Source: Rosa chinensis
Taxonomy: Eukaryota > Streptophyta > Magnoliopsida > Rosales > Rosaceae
NCBI RefSeq assembly: GCF_002994745.2
Contig: NC_037092.1
Location: 20,051,001 to 20,115,000 of the forward strand
Length of the DNA stretch: 64,000 nucleotides
Reading direction: 5' to 3'
The notes beneath the pieces were generated by a model, which saw nothing but the letters and a program-made list of their open reading frames with translations, was not told where the DNA came from and searched no databases. Of this stretch, positions 1 to 11,329 are shown one piece after another. The position numbers and the translations under genes were made by a program. Positions within the stretch are counted from its first letter, which is position 1. Each line of letters starts with the position of its first letter.

Positions 1-383
1 CGATAAATAGACATTGTGTCATAGTGATTTATCTTCACTTTTGATAAATACCCTTTTGTAACTTGTAGGGTTAGAGGTTCAAGTATTTCATCACGTTTCA
101 AATATTGAATTTCATTGGAATTGCCTATTTCCAATTTGGCCAATAATATACTTTGTCGACATTCATGGTGAAACGTGGTATAGCATCCATACAGCCTTTA
201 AAGATTTTTGGTAGCTACCAAATGTAAATTATCATCGATGATCAACAGTCATAGATCCCACACATTCTTATATGCATGCATTAGCTATAATAAGCTTATT
301 AATATTGGGTACCCATGCCACTTCTAGAGCATACATTGTCGCTTCTAGGACAATCATCTCTCATAGATGAATTATGTAGCGAA
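1..383. repeat. Left arm of long inverted repeat
   Basis: Its reverse complement is found at 10,038-10,421 with about 8 mismatches by eye (~98% identity). The arm probably continues to the left of the window, because the match is still perfect at base 1. It ends near GTAGCGAA at ~383, after which the two sides diverge. Without the Athila element the loop between the arms would be only ~1.2 kb. No gene is recognised inside the arm. Confidence 0.9.
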
Positions 384-476
384 TGTGGATCTTTTTACTT
401 ATAATCTCATATAGAGAATTATAGAGCTTGTATAATTTTCCATGTTTTGGGAGTTTAAAACTTTAGACCTGATGGA

Positions 477-2158
477 TGTTAGCATTAAAGCCACCCTCAA
501 GTGCAAGAGGTACAAGTTATAGAATAGGGGATTAAGTAAGGATGTCGAAGCCATGAGGATTGGTAAATCCTTTCCTAGCGAGGGAAGACCTAAGGAAAAA
601 CTAGAAGAATATGCAAATGTACAATCACAAACAAAGGCTCACAAGTGAACCAAAGTTCATGGTGAGTATGTGCAAGATGGTGTGTAGAGATTTGATTTTG
701 ATTTTGAGATTGGTTTCTATTCAAATTGAAACAATGAAAGCAAGTAATATAAACTAACCTAAACAAAACAAGTTGTTATCAAATGGATGGGAGTTAGGGC
801 ATCGGGTTTCACCTTTTGCCTCCCTTGCAAGCATTAAAGAAATTGAATATGAATGATGCAAAGCTAATTGTCCAACTACCCTCTTAGCATCCGGATAGGA
901 CTACTAAGGCTTAAACCCCTTTCATTTTATTAACTCTAACCGGATAAGTCTAGAGCTAACTACCTAGAGACAAATTCAATTACCGGATAGGTCTCAATCC
1001 TTTGCCCCTAAATGCATAAAGCTTAGAGTTTAGGTAACCAAGCAAGCAAACCAATCCTATCTCTAGGTGATTTTAGCTCACTACCCTCACATGCACACAT
1101 GGTGTGCTTTCATGCTCCCTTTTTGCCTAAAGGTAATCAATCTTTAGGAAAAACTTCATGTCATGGCAAACACATAACTCAAATTGATTAGGTCTAAGTA
1201 ATGCATTCAACTATTGACTTAGCATGTGAGAATGACAACATGAATTTGCATCAATTTATAAACAAAAGCATCAATCCAAGCAAGTTTGGCTAGGGCTTTC
1301 AACCCTAGCCCCAACTAGTTCACTACTCACACATAGCTAGATACACAAGCTTCAACATTCTATTAAACATCAAATACATAAAGAGATAGAGAGCAAAGGG
1401 TGACTATTGATGATGCCGGAAGAGGTGGTGGAGATGGGTCTCCAAGAACATGATGTGGTGGTAGTCACCTCCTTCTCCTTGCTCCAAGCTCTTGATATTG
1501 GTAAGAATAGTGAAATTTGGGATCTCTAAGATGAGTTGTGGTGTTGAATGGTGGAGGAAATGAAGGTTGTAGTGGTGGAAATGGAGGTTTTAGAGGTGGA
1601 GATGGTGGTTTTAGTGGTGGAAATGGTGGTGTCTTCTCTAGAGAGAAAAGTGGATCTTGGATAGGATGAAGATGATTGAATGGAGTCAAGAATGCTGAAT
1701 AATTGGTCTTTTGCCTCTTTTTGATCAGCTAGGTGTGTCATCTTTGGTCCCCAAGTGTGCAAGAGATGCTCTTACACCATTGTCCCCCAAATGGTCCCAA
1801 ATTGGTAAGGTGATAAAAGGACAAGGTGTAGGGAGATATTTGAATTTCAAGTGATGGGAGATTGTCACCACCATGGTCCTCCTTTGCTGGAGAAAAGACC
1901 CTCCATGAGTGGCGGCTCGCCGGAAAAGTTTGCCGGAAAAGTCGCCGGAAATATCGATTTGCAATTTTCTTCCAATCTCCGTGTCTTCTTCCCCTAGCTT
2001 CAAATCTCCACATTTCAAGCCTCAAATAGTCATTTTATTCTCAATGCAAGGTTTCCTACAAATAAAAGGAAATGGATTAAAAAAGTAAAATAGCATGGAA
2101 GACAAATCAATTTTCATAATTATGGGGCACAATTGCGTAAGTAATTTGTGACTCAACA
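477..2158 (-). repeat. 3' LTR of the Athila-type element
   Basis: A 1,682 bp LTR nearly identical to 7,271-8,953. On the minus strand it reads TGTTGAGTCAC... to ...TTTAATGCTAACA. The short ORFs in it (GGTGGA-rich stretch near 1,430-1,640) are present in both LTR copies and are not credible genes. The purine run AAGTTTGGGGGTA at about 2,161-2,174 (complement) immediately before it is the likely polypurine tract. Confidence 0.95.
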
Positions 2159-3971
2159 AATACCCCCAAACTTGAATATTGCTTGTCCTCAAGCAAAAGC
2201 ATTAACCCCAATCCGAAACATAACAAAACTAACACAACCTAATCCTTCCAACATTATCCTCAAAGAACACAATTTGCTCAAGGCTAGAAAATCAAGTCAT
2301 ATCTCAAAAGTTTATGAAGCTATGGGACAAATGCTAGAGTAGAATGTATGTCATGCCATGATTGTCACTTTGATGCACCAAAACCAAGCTTGCACAACAA
2401 AACCGTGCTAACCATAAACTCACTAGATTTTCACTCTAATTTTCACACAAGTGTTTAAAGGTTAGCTACACTATCACTCAAACAATCTCATGCAAATGCC
2501 GCCATATGCTTGCTTTTCAATCTCATCTCCACGGGTCATGCACAAACCATCTTGGATCAAAAAGGACTTTTATTAGGTTGTAATGAGGCTTAGGGCAAGG
2601 GGTTAAAGAAATGAAGTGGATAGGAAATCACAAATTCCAAGCAACTTAGCAAGCAACTCCCTTATTGAGATTTTACGAACTTAGGACCTTAAGATGCTTC
2701 ATATGATTCACTCTCTTAACCATTCCCCCAAACTTTAAACTAAAAACTATTTATTGATCAACTAGAGAAACTTTCTTTTTGGATTTTCTTTCTTTCTTTC
2801 TTTTTTTTTTTTTTTTTTTTTACTTTCTTTCTTGACTTTCTTGAAATGTAAAGACAAATTACAATTGCACAACAAACATAATACTCCCCCACACTTATTT
2901 CTTTTCAAGTACCCCCAAACTTTGTTTCTTGAAGCATCTTGACATATACAATCTTACATTGCTCACTAAGAAAACTTGGAAAGGGTAAGGCTAGTGTTTA
3001 AGCTAGAAGGTAAGACATTTGTGGTGCAAAGAAATGAAAGGCTAACAAAAGGCACAAATTGGCAATCTAAGGATAATCATCTTTTTAGGACAAGAGCTTA
3101 TTTGGCCATGGTGGAATTCCTATTGTCTCAATCATTTCCGCGATGTATTCATGCTTGACAAAAGTTTTGAGAGATATAAAGCAAGTTCTAGAGATACAAT
3201 TCACAAAAGATGGAACACACATGAAGAATAAAGTGCTAAGAGCTATTGGATGCACTTTTATTAGGCTCAAAACTCACATTTGTGGTGCAAATAGTTCTCA
3301 CAAATCTCATCATGCCAACCATATCTCAATGCATCAACTTGACAATCAAAGGTACCAATGAAGTTAAACATAAGTCCCATAACCTTTATTTGAAAAATTG
3401 AGTTCACAAGACATAGACATGCTTTCTATCCCTTTACAAATCAAGTTCAAGTTTCATCATAGGAGTTGGAAGGAACTCAACACAAACAAAACACACAATA
3501 ACTAGAAACAACTAAAAGCTAAAAATAATTTTTTTTTTTTTTTAACAATTTGAATTTATTGAATTTAAACTAGACCTTCCCCCCACACTTGAACTTAACA
3601 TTGTCCTCAATGTTAAAAAGTGTTTTCTTGAAAGTTTTGCAATGAAAGAGTCAAGCATGGTAAGAAGGAGCATGCAAACTATCACAAAAACAAAGAAGTG
3701 ACCGGAATTTAAACACAATGAAGTACATAAAGCAAGAAAAAGGTTTAGGAATGCTCCCCCTTGTAGACCATGAAGTTCATTCAATTCACCAACAATCACC
3801 AACATGCAAGGCTTTAAGCCCTTGCCTTCCAAGCTAAACTTTAATGGTGTCATTTCTTCAAGAATGGTTCCAAGGGTTTTCCTCCTCCTTCACTTGCATT
3901 ATGAGCTTGGCTACCTCCAAGTAGGGCTTTGCTTTAAGGACTTCTAGCCGGTCCGTTGATTCTTCATTCAT
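2159..3971 (-). other. Non-coding 3' internal region of the Athila-type element
   Basis: About 1.8 kb between the protease ORF and the 3' LTR, where pol would lie in an autonomous relative. No RT, RNase H or integrase motif was seen on either strand. It holds two T runs (2,800-2,822 and 3,532-3,542) and at least five scattered copies of a CCCCCA(A/C)ACTT motif (near 2,161, 2,724, 2,885, 2,910, 3,578). On the element's own strand these read as polypurine-tract-like AAGTTTGGGGG. Confidence 0.75.
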
Positions 3972-6914
3972 TCAAGGGGGCTTCTTGAGACAACCATCTC
4001 CCTTGTTTACCTTCTTTGAACTTCCAAAGCAAGCTCCCATGTCAACAAGTGCTCCCTTGAGCAATCCTCCAATTTGTTTCTTCTTCTTGATAGGGGTGAG
4101 AAGTGACTCAAAGCCTTGTGAACATGGTAAGACCGGAAGAGGTGCCCAAACTTCTTTCTTATTTTTCTCATCTCCCCTTACTCTTGCCTCTCCATAGTAA
4201 CCCAAAAAATAGCATTCATTCATGTCATCTAGAATTTGAAGGGGAGGAAAGATTTGGAACTTGATTTTGTCTCCAAGTACCTTCATGCTCATGGTGCCTT
4301 TCTTCACATTAATCTTGACACCGGCAGTGGCCATGAAAGCTCTTCCAAAGATGATAGGAAGCTCATTGTCAACCATGGGGGCTTCCTCCATGTCTAGGAC
4401 TATAAAATCCACCGGTATCACAAACCTTGCAACATTGACAAGCACATTCTCCAAGATTCCTCTAGGATACCTCACGCTTCTATCCGCCAATTGGAGAGTG
4501 ATTGAAGTTGGTTTCAAAGCTCCTTCAAGACCAAGCTTCTTTAAAGCCGAATAGGGCATTAAATTGATACTTGCCCCAAGATCCATCAAGCAATTGTCAA
4601 AAGTAGTTTCTCCAATCTTGCTTAGAATAGTGAAGCTTCCCGGATCTTTGAGCTTTGGTGGAAGCTTTCTTTGAATGATAGCACTCACTTCTTCACAAAG
4701 AGCCACTTGCTCATTTTCTTTGAACTTTTTCTTCTTCATGCACATATCCTTCAAGAACTTAGCATAAGATGGGATTGTCTTCACGGCTTCAAGGAGTGGA
4801 ATGTTTATATGAACCTTCTTGAACAAATCAATCATCTCCCTCAATTGGCTCTCTTTCTTGAGTTTTTTCTCTTGTTGCCATATAGCTTGAGGGTAAGGGA
4901 GAGACACTTCTTTATCTTGAACAATCTTCAAAGGAGGGTTGAAGGTGATACCTCTTTTGAATGGCCTTTCAATTAGAGTAGAAGGAGAGGCTTCATTATC
5001 ATGAGTTCCAACCTTGGCATTGAAATTGTCCTTCAAGGCTTCTACTTGCTTCTCATCGGCATAAGCATTCATCTTGTCATTCAAAGCTTCTTCTTCACCA
5101 TCATTGAAGCCTAAGATGACTTCTCCATGTGACAACTCTCTTGCTTTCCCCTTTGATCTTCTTTCAAAACCGGGTGGCTCCCTTGGAGTTACATCTTCCT
5201 CATTGGTAGGCATGTACGCATTGTTCTCCACTTGCCTTCCACTTCTCAAGGTGGTAATAGCTTTGGCTTCATGTCTTGGGTTAGTCTCTACTTGGCTTGG
5301 AAACACACCTTGCCTCCTTTGACTTAACTCACTAGCTAGTTGCCCCATTTGTACCTCAAGCTTGCTCACACTTTGTTGAATGACATTGATCTTCTCATCT
5401 TGCTTTGCTTGATTGTTCACAAAGGCCGCCATCATTTCTTCAAGGGTAGGTGCCTTTCTTGCTTCTTGAATTGGCACCTGGGGTTGTTGTAGAGGTAGAG
5501 GTTGTTGAGGTGGTGCTTGATAAGGTGGTCTAGGAGCATGATAAGCATTGTTTGCTCCTTGATTGTTGAAGTGTGAGCTACTTGCACCTTGAAATCCACC
5601 TCCTTGCCTTTGGTAACCTTGACCTTGTTCACGGTTTTGATTCCCACCCCAACCAAAATTAGGGTGATTCCTCCACCCAGGATTATAAGTGTTGCTATAA
5701 GGATCATTCTTTGGCCTTGTTTGGTTGCTGAGAAGATTGCATTGCTCTATCAATTCCGGGTACATGTCACTTTGTGAACACTCCGTTGTGCTATGGTACA
5801 CACTTTCGCAAATCAAGCAAGCTTGCTCCATGGATTTGACTCCCAAACTAGGCTCCCGAATTTGGCTTGGTGATGCCATTTGATTGAAGGGTCTTCCTTG
5901 TGCTTGTAGAATCATGTCAAGTTTCTTTTGCATTTGTCCTTCTATCCGCTTCAACTCTTGTTGCATTTGAACACTTGGAATATCAACATTATACATGCCT
6001 CTCCTTTGCTCTTGCTCCCTCATAGGTACTTGTGCACTCTTCATCATCATTGGCTTTCTATCCGAGGCACTATCATAGAGTTGAGAAGACTCACTCATTT
6101 CATCTAGGATCTTCATCGCTTCATCTTCAGTCTTGTTCATGAAACATCCCCCACAAGCATTGTCAACTCTCCTCCTTGTGTCTTGTGAAAGCCCCGTGTA
6201 GAAGGCACTTAGAACCGCTACCTTAGAGAGGCCATGATTGGGAACACCACCTTCTATATCCTTGAATCTCTCCCATGTCTCATAGAATGACTCATTTGGT
6301 AGCTCTCGGAAGTTCATCAACTCATTCCTCAATGAATTAGACTTGTGAGGAGGGAAATAGAACTTGAGGAATACCCTTTGCATCTCTTCCCAAGTGTGGA
6401 TACTACTTGGGGGAAGCTTGTACAACCATTTCTTAGCTTTGTCCTTCAATGAAAAGGGAAAGAGCCGAAGACGCAAGTTGCCTTCATCAATACCCAAAAG
6501 TTGAACGGTTGAGCATGCTTCATTGAACTCTTGGAGGTGCAAGTATGGCTCATTACTTGGCAAGCCAAAGAAGAGGGGTAAGTTTGCAATAGTCCCCGGC
6601 TTTATGTCAAAAGCAACGGCACATGGTGGAAGCACGATGCAACTTGGATGATTGGAGATTGTTGGTAAAGCGTACTCCTTCATGGGGCGTGGTTCATCCA
6701 TTGTGGGTATCCGGGCTATTTTAGCTTGCAACTCTTCTACCAATTTCTTTCTGAGATCAAGAGTTTCTTGCGGTATCCGAGTTTCTTCACCACTATCTTC
6801 AAGAACTTGATCAATAGATATGTTGTCTCCACTTGGTGTGCTTGGAGATAATGGAGTGGAATATGTTGAATTGATCCTTGGACTACTTATAGGTGATTCG
6901 TGAGACATAAACAC
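3972..6914 (-). CDS. gag-pro: Athila-type Gag-protease polyprotein (no pol)
   Basis: A 980-residue ORF on the minus strand, beginning with ATG at 6,914 and ending just before the non-coding 3' part. Residues ~130-225 form a retrotransposon Gag domain (motif KAKKWLYKLPPSSIHTWEE). Residues ~364-378 carry a CCHC zinc knuckle, CLICESVYHSTTEC. A Q/P-rich linker and a short helical stretch follow. The aspartic protease core lies around residue 775 (CLMDLGASINLMP), with a downstream LPIIFGRAFMATAG segment. The D-L-G triad is the normal variant of Athila-type proteases, in place of D-S/T-G. The protein would make virus-like particles and process Gag in the cytoplasm. Nothing follows the protease, unlike full-length relatives, which have RT-RNaseH-IN. 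The ORF is uninterrupted, so the protein may still be made. Confidence 0.9.
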   Translation of the reverse strand: MFMSHESPISSPRINSTYSTPLSPSTPSGDNISIDQVLEDSGEETRIPQETLDLRKKLVEELQAKIARIPTMDEPRPMKEYALPTISNHPSCIVLPPCAVAFDIKPGTIANLPLFFGLPSNEPYLHLQEFNEACSTVQLLGIDEGNLRLRLFPFSLKDKAKKWLYKLPPSSIHTWEEMQRVFLKFYFPPHKSNSLRNELMNFRELPNESFYETWERFKDIEGGVPNHGLSKVAVLSAFYTGLSQDTRRRVDNACGGCFMNKTEDEAMKILDEMSESSQLYDSASDRKPMMMKSAQVPMREQEQRRGMYNVDIPSVQMQQELKRIEGQMQKKLDMILQAQGRPFNQMASPSQIREPSLGVKSMEQACLICESVYHSTTECSQSDMYPELIEQCNLLSNQTRPKNDPYSNTYNPGWRNHPNFGWGGNQNREQGQGYQRQGGGFQGASSSHFNNQGANNAYHAPRPPYQAPPQQPLPLQQPQVPIQEARKAPTLEEMMAAFVNNQAKQDEKINVIQQSVSKLEVQMGQLASELSQRRQGVFPSQVETNPRHEAKAITTLRSGRQVENNAYMPTNEEDVTPREPPGFERRSKGKARELSHGEVILGFNDGEEEALNDKMNAYADEKQVEALKDNFNAKVGTHDNEASPSTLIERPFKRGITFNPPLKIVQDKEVSLPYPQAIWQQEKKLKKESQLREMIDLFKKVHINIPLLEAVKTIPSYAKFLKDMCMKKKKFKENEQVALCEEVSAIIQRKLPPKLKDPGSFTILSKIGETTFDNCLMDLGASINLMPYSALKKLGLEGALKPTSITLQLADRSVRYPRGILENVLVNVARFVIPVDFIVLDMEEAPMVDNELPIIFGRAFMATAGVKINVKKGTMSMKVLGDKIKFQIFPPLQILDDMNECYFLGYYGEARVRGDEKNKKEVWAPLPVLPCSQGFESLLTPIKKKKQIGGLLKGALVDMGACFGSSKKVNKGDGCLKKPP

Positions 6915-7270
6915 CTATAAAATTTCAAAACAAAGGTAAGAAAATAAGTCAAAATACAAAAAGAAACCAAAAACAAGAAATTGAAAAATTCTGAAAACAG
7001 GGGAAACGACCAGTCGACGACACTTGCCGACTGGTCGGTGAGCTTCTGACCCCTAAAATGACACTTGCCGACTGGTCGGAAATTTCCAACGACTGGTCGG
7101 TGAGACAAAAATCACACGAAATTAACACAAACGACTGGTCGGCGAAGACCAACGACTGGTCGGCAAACAAAGATAAAATAAAAACAAGAAAAATTTCTAG
7201 CTAGTCCCTAAGGCTACCCAAGCTAGGGATTGGTTTTTCACACCAATCCCAGGCAACGGCGCCAAAAACT
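6915..7270 (-). promoter_or_regulatory. Leader of the Athila-type element with PBS and repeated CGACTGGTCGG motif
   Basis: The primer-binding site TGGCGCCGTTGCCTGGGA reads on the minus strand at 7,247-7,264, six bases inside the 5' LTR. It is the TGGCGCCGTTGCC type used by Athila/Tat elements. Between the PBS and the gag start, 7,008-7,165 contains about six copies of the near-palindrome CGACTGGTCGG plus one CGACCAGTCG, separated by AT-rich spacers. Confidence 0.85.
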
Positions 7271-8953
7271 TGTTAGCATTAAAGCCACCCTCAAGTGCAA
7301 GAGGTACAAGTTATAGAATAGGGGATTAAGTAAGGATGTCGAAGCCATGAGGATTGGTAAATCCTTTCCTAGCGAGGGAAGACCTAAGGAAAAACTAGAA
7401 GAATATGCAAATGTACAATCACAAACAAAGGCTCACAAGTGAACCAAAGTTCATGGTGAGTATGTGCAAGATGGTGTGTAGAGATTTGATTTTGATTTTG
7501 AGATTGGTTTCTATTCAAATTGAAACAATGAAAGCAAGTAATATAAACTAACCTAAACAAAACAAGTTGTTATCAAATGGATGGGAGTTAGGGCATCGGG
7601 TTTCACCTTTTGCCTCCCTTGCAAGCATTAAAGAAATTGAATATGAATGATGCAAAGCTAATTGTCCAACTACCCTCTTAGCATCCGGATAGGACTACTA
7701 AGGCTTAAACCCCTTTCATTTTATTAACTCTAACCGGATAAGTCTAGAGCTAACTACCTAGAGACAAATTCAATTACCGGATAGGTCTCAATCCTTTGCC
7801 CCTAAATGCATAAAGCTTAGAGTTTAGGTAACCAAGCAAGCAAACCAATCCTATCTCTAGGTGATTTTAGCTCACTACCCTCACATGCACACATGGTGTG
7901 CTTTCATGCTCCCTTTTTGCCTAAAGGTAATCAATCTTTAGGAAAAACTTCATGTCATGGCAAACACATAACTCAAATTGATTAGGTCTAAGTAATGCAT
8001 TCAACTATTGACTTAGCATGTGAGAATGACAACATGAATTTGCATCAATTTATAAACAAAAGCATCAATCCAAGCAAGTTTGGCTAGGGCTTTCAACCCT
8101 AGCCCCAACTAGTTCACTACTCACACATAGCTAGATACACAAGCTTCAACATTCTATTAAACATCAAATACATAAAGAGATAGAGAGCAAAGGGTGACTA
8201 TTGATGATGCCGGAAGAGGTGGTGGAGATGGGTCTCCAAGAACATGATGTGGTGGTAGTCACCTCCTTCTCCTTGCTCCAAGCTCTTGATATTGGTAAGA
8301 ATAGTGAAATTTGGGATCTCTAAGATGAGTTGTGGTGTTGAATGGTGGAGGAAATGAAGGTTGTAGTGGTGGAAATGGAGGTTTTAGAGGTGGAGATGGT
8401 GGTTTTAGTGGTGGAAATGGTGGTGTCTTCTCTAGAGAGAAAAGTGGATCTTGGATAGGATGAAGATGATTGAATGGAGTCAAGAATGCTGAATAATTGG
8501 TCTTTTGCCTCTTTTTGATCAGCTAGGTGTGTCATCTTTGGTCCCCAAGTGTGCAAGAGATGCTCTTACACCATTGTCCCCCAAATGGTCCCAAATTGGT
8601 AAGGTGATAAAAGGACAAGGTGTAGGGAGATATTTGAATTTCAAGTGATGGGAGATTGTCACCACCATGGTCCTCCTTTGCTGGAGAAAAGACCCTCCAT
8701 GAGTGGCGGCTCGCCGGAAAAGTTTGCCGGAAAAGTCGCCGGAAAAGTCGATTTGCAATTTTCTTCCAATCTCCGTGTCTTCTTCCCCTAGCTTCAAATC
8801 TCCACATTTCAAGCCTCAAATAGTCATTTTATTCTCAATGCAAGGTTTCCTACAAATAAAAGGAAATGGATTAAAAAAAGTAAAATAGCATGGAAGACAA
8901 ATCAATTTTCATAATTATGGGGCACAATTGCGTAAGTAATTTGTGACTCAACA
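7271..8953 (-). repeat. 5' LTR of the Athila-type element
   Basis: A 1,683 bp direct copy of 477-2,158. Visible differences are AAGTC here against TATC-type bases near 8,744/1,952, and one extra A near 8,880. By position next to the PBS this is the 5' LTR of the minus-strand element. Confidence 0.95.
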
Positions 8954-10037
8954 ATGGATACAATCCACACAAATTCACGCCGTTATTCAAATAACAGTAG
9001 TATTTCCTCCCCCTAACGGCGGGAAGACTGTCTTATTATGACCATGCTCAAAAGATGCATTCAAAAATCTATCACTTTCTTTGGAGTGAAGATGTTCATT
9101 GGTTGGTGGCGAACCCAAACCAAGATTTAGGTCAAAACATGCTTTTTGTTCATTAGCATCAACCATATTAATTTATTATTGTATCACCAAGACATCATTT
9201 CCTAATGGCGTTCTTACACCCTTTGTATGTATAGCCATATAATGAGCTTTGATATTGTTTAATGACATTCTCTTCCGGAGAACCATGTCACTTGGATATA
9301 CATGCATCCCACAAATCAAATGGGATCTAGATTGTTTGTGCTAATATGGTTGGTTTTAGGGACTTTAACCCAAGCATGCATATGCCTTTGCATTAAGCAT
9401 ATAATTGTCACTTTGTTTTATCAATTCACTAACGTAGGTATTTCTCAAAATCAAGATGAGACGGTGGATAAATATCTCACACAAATTCATATTGTTCTTC
9501 AGGAACAATATTTCTCCCCCTCATTGCAAGAGGATTATCTCATTAAAGTGACAACTCACAAATATGCAGTAAAAAAACAATTTGCTTGTGAGTAAGGTTA
9601 GCAGTCATCAAAACTTGTAAGTGATTCCATGCAACATGGTCAACAAAGATGAAGTAACCGGTCAAACCAAAATAGTGTATTTGGTTCAATGAACTTCTGG
9701 TTCATGACATTATATGCCTAAATTTACTGTATAAACTTGACATAGTCTATATCAGATAGCGGAAAACAAATCTTCTCCAACCATATTTAAGGTACTTTGT
9801 ACATCAATATTTCAAATTTAGTAACATGATAGTAGCTCATTTGGAGTCATAGATCAAGATCTACAACTCTTGATATGAGTGTTACCTTAGCTTCAGTAAA
9901 TATTAATTGTGGAATACTGATAATTGGAATGGACCAACTTCATTTTGAACTGCTGGCCAAAATGATATATTCCGAATTTCAAGTTGAAGACTATAATCTA
10001 TAATAATAGAGTAACTTCATCATGTGGAGAAACTCAA

Positions 10038-10421
10038 GTTCGCTACATAATTCATCTATGAGAGATGATTGTCCTAGAAGCGACAATGTATGCCCTAGAA
10101 GTGGCATGGGTACCCAATATTAATAAACTTATTATAGCTAATGCATGCATATAAGAATGTGTGGGATCTATGATTGTTGATCATCGATGATAATTTACAT
10201 TTGGTAGCTACCAAAAATCTTTAAGGGCTGTATGGACGCTATACCACGTTTCACCATGAATGTCGACAAAGTATATTATTGGCCAAATTGGAAAGAGGCA
10301 ATTCCAATGAAATTCAATATTTGAAACGCGATGAAATACTTGGACCTCTAACCCTACAAGTTACAAAAGGGTATTTATCAAAAGTGAAGATAAATCACTA
10401 TGACACAATGTCTATTTATCG
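10038..10421. repeat. Right arm of long inverted repeat
   Basis: Reverse complement of 1-383 with ~8 scattered substitutions and no visible gaps of size. It ends in the middle of non-repeated sequence at GTTCGCTACATAATTC. See the left arm entry. Confidence 0.9.
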
Positions 10422-10879
10422 AGACATGAGATTAAGAATATCTTCCCTTATACGAATGACAATTTTCTATAAGTACAGTGTTACATATAGCTGTTATATT
10501 GACGAGAGATTTATGGCACGTTGTCATTGTATATTATGAAGATCTTAAAGACACATTGCTTAAAGCAAAATCTCAAAAGCAAAGGGTCATAATAAGCGTA
10601 CTGCTTATCAAATTGAGGGAAACACCCAAAAAAATCTTATGAGTGTATACTGACAAAAAAAAAAAAAAACCCCAAAAAATGCTATTAAATAGACAAGTAA
10701 AAACTAATGCCTCTATTGCACCTTATGGGATAATACGTTGGGTTTTGGTTGCAAAACCAAAAATAAAGGAGAGAGGCATGATTATTGACAAAAAAAATTG
10801 AGATTGTCAGAAAGGAAAACAGGTATGATTCTATTTGCGTGATCAACCAAAACTTTAAGCAATTATACTCATATATGAG

Positions 10880-11040
10880 AAAAAGAACATATGTATATCA
10901 GTATATAAAGCAGGAATCGATGGCACCGTAATGTTTATATATAAGATTAAAGTATAGATCATAGATCATGAAATAAACTCATGAAATAAAGCAGGAATCG
11001 ATGGCACCTTAAGAAATAAACTGATATGCATAAATGACAT
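10880..11040. repeat. Local duplication inside Copia remnant
   Basis: AGCAGGAATCGATGGCACC occurs at ~10,910 and ~10,990, with neighbouring ATAGATCATGAAATAAACTC copies. It is probably a small tandem duplication in decayed retroelement sequence. Confidence 0.6.
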
Positions 11041-11329
11041 AGATCATGAATAAACTCATAGATCATAAGTTATAGTTAATAGCAACAACGTTGCACCATA
11101 AACTCGTAGATCATCATAGAGTTTTCAAAAAATAATAGCAGAGCGTGCTGATAACGTGTTATAAAGTAGAGAGAATATGGAGAGAGAATAGTAGGGAGGA
11201 AGTAGAAGTGTTCTCATTCAGTCTCATTAGCCTCCTTTATATAGAGGTAGGGTTTACATCAAAGTACATAACTAATGTGTATTTACATGGACATACACAT
11301 AGATAATAATATTTACAACAAATCCTATG

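Larger units (their letters stand above)
477..8953 (-). mobile_element. Non-autonomous Athila-type Ty3/gypsy retrotransposon, complete with TSD
   Basis: Two direct LTRs (477-2,158 and 7,271-8,953) begin TG and end CA and are flanked by the 5 bp duplication ATGGA (472-476 and 8,954-8,958). On the minus strand the order is 5' LTR, PBS, leader, gag-protease ORF, long non-coding 3' part, polypurine tract, 3' LTR. Reverse transcriptase, RNase H and integrase are absent, so the element must be mobilised by a relative. The LTRs differ by only two adjacent-region substitutions and a 1-base indel that I could find, so the insertion is young. It landed in an older Copia remnant. Confidence 0.95.
8959..11320 (-). 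mobile_element. Decayed Copia retrotransposon remnant (minus strand)
   Basis: At 9,010-9,040 the sequence CCCCCTAACGGCGGGAAGACTGTCT matches the hinge between integrase and RT of the better-preserved Copia at 34.5-40.7 kb (there at ~37,325). A second stretch at 9,445-9,560 also resembles that hinge. At 11,144-11,156 a GTGCTGATAACG primer-site-like sequence directly precedes an LTR-like block at 11,157-11,320 (TGTTATAAAG... to ...TTTACAACA) that contains a TATATAGAGG box. No ORF of useful length survives. The Athila-type element at 477-8,953 split this remnant. Similarity was judged by eye. Confidence 0.6.

Noticed and set aside
1465..2025. Short minus-strand ORFs in the Athila LTR, repeated at 8,259-8,819
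   Set aside because: They lie wholly inside the LTR, overlap each other in different frames, are low-complexity (Pro/Thr/Ser repeats) and show no domain.
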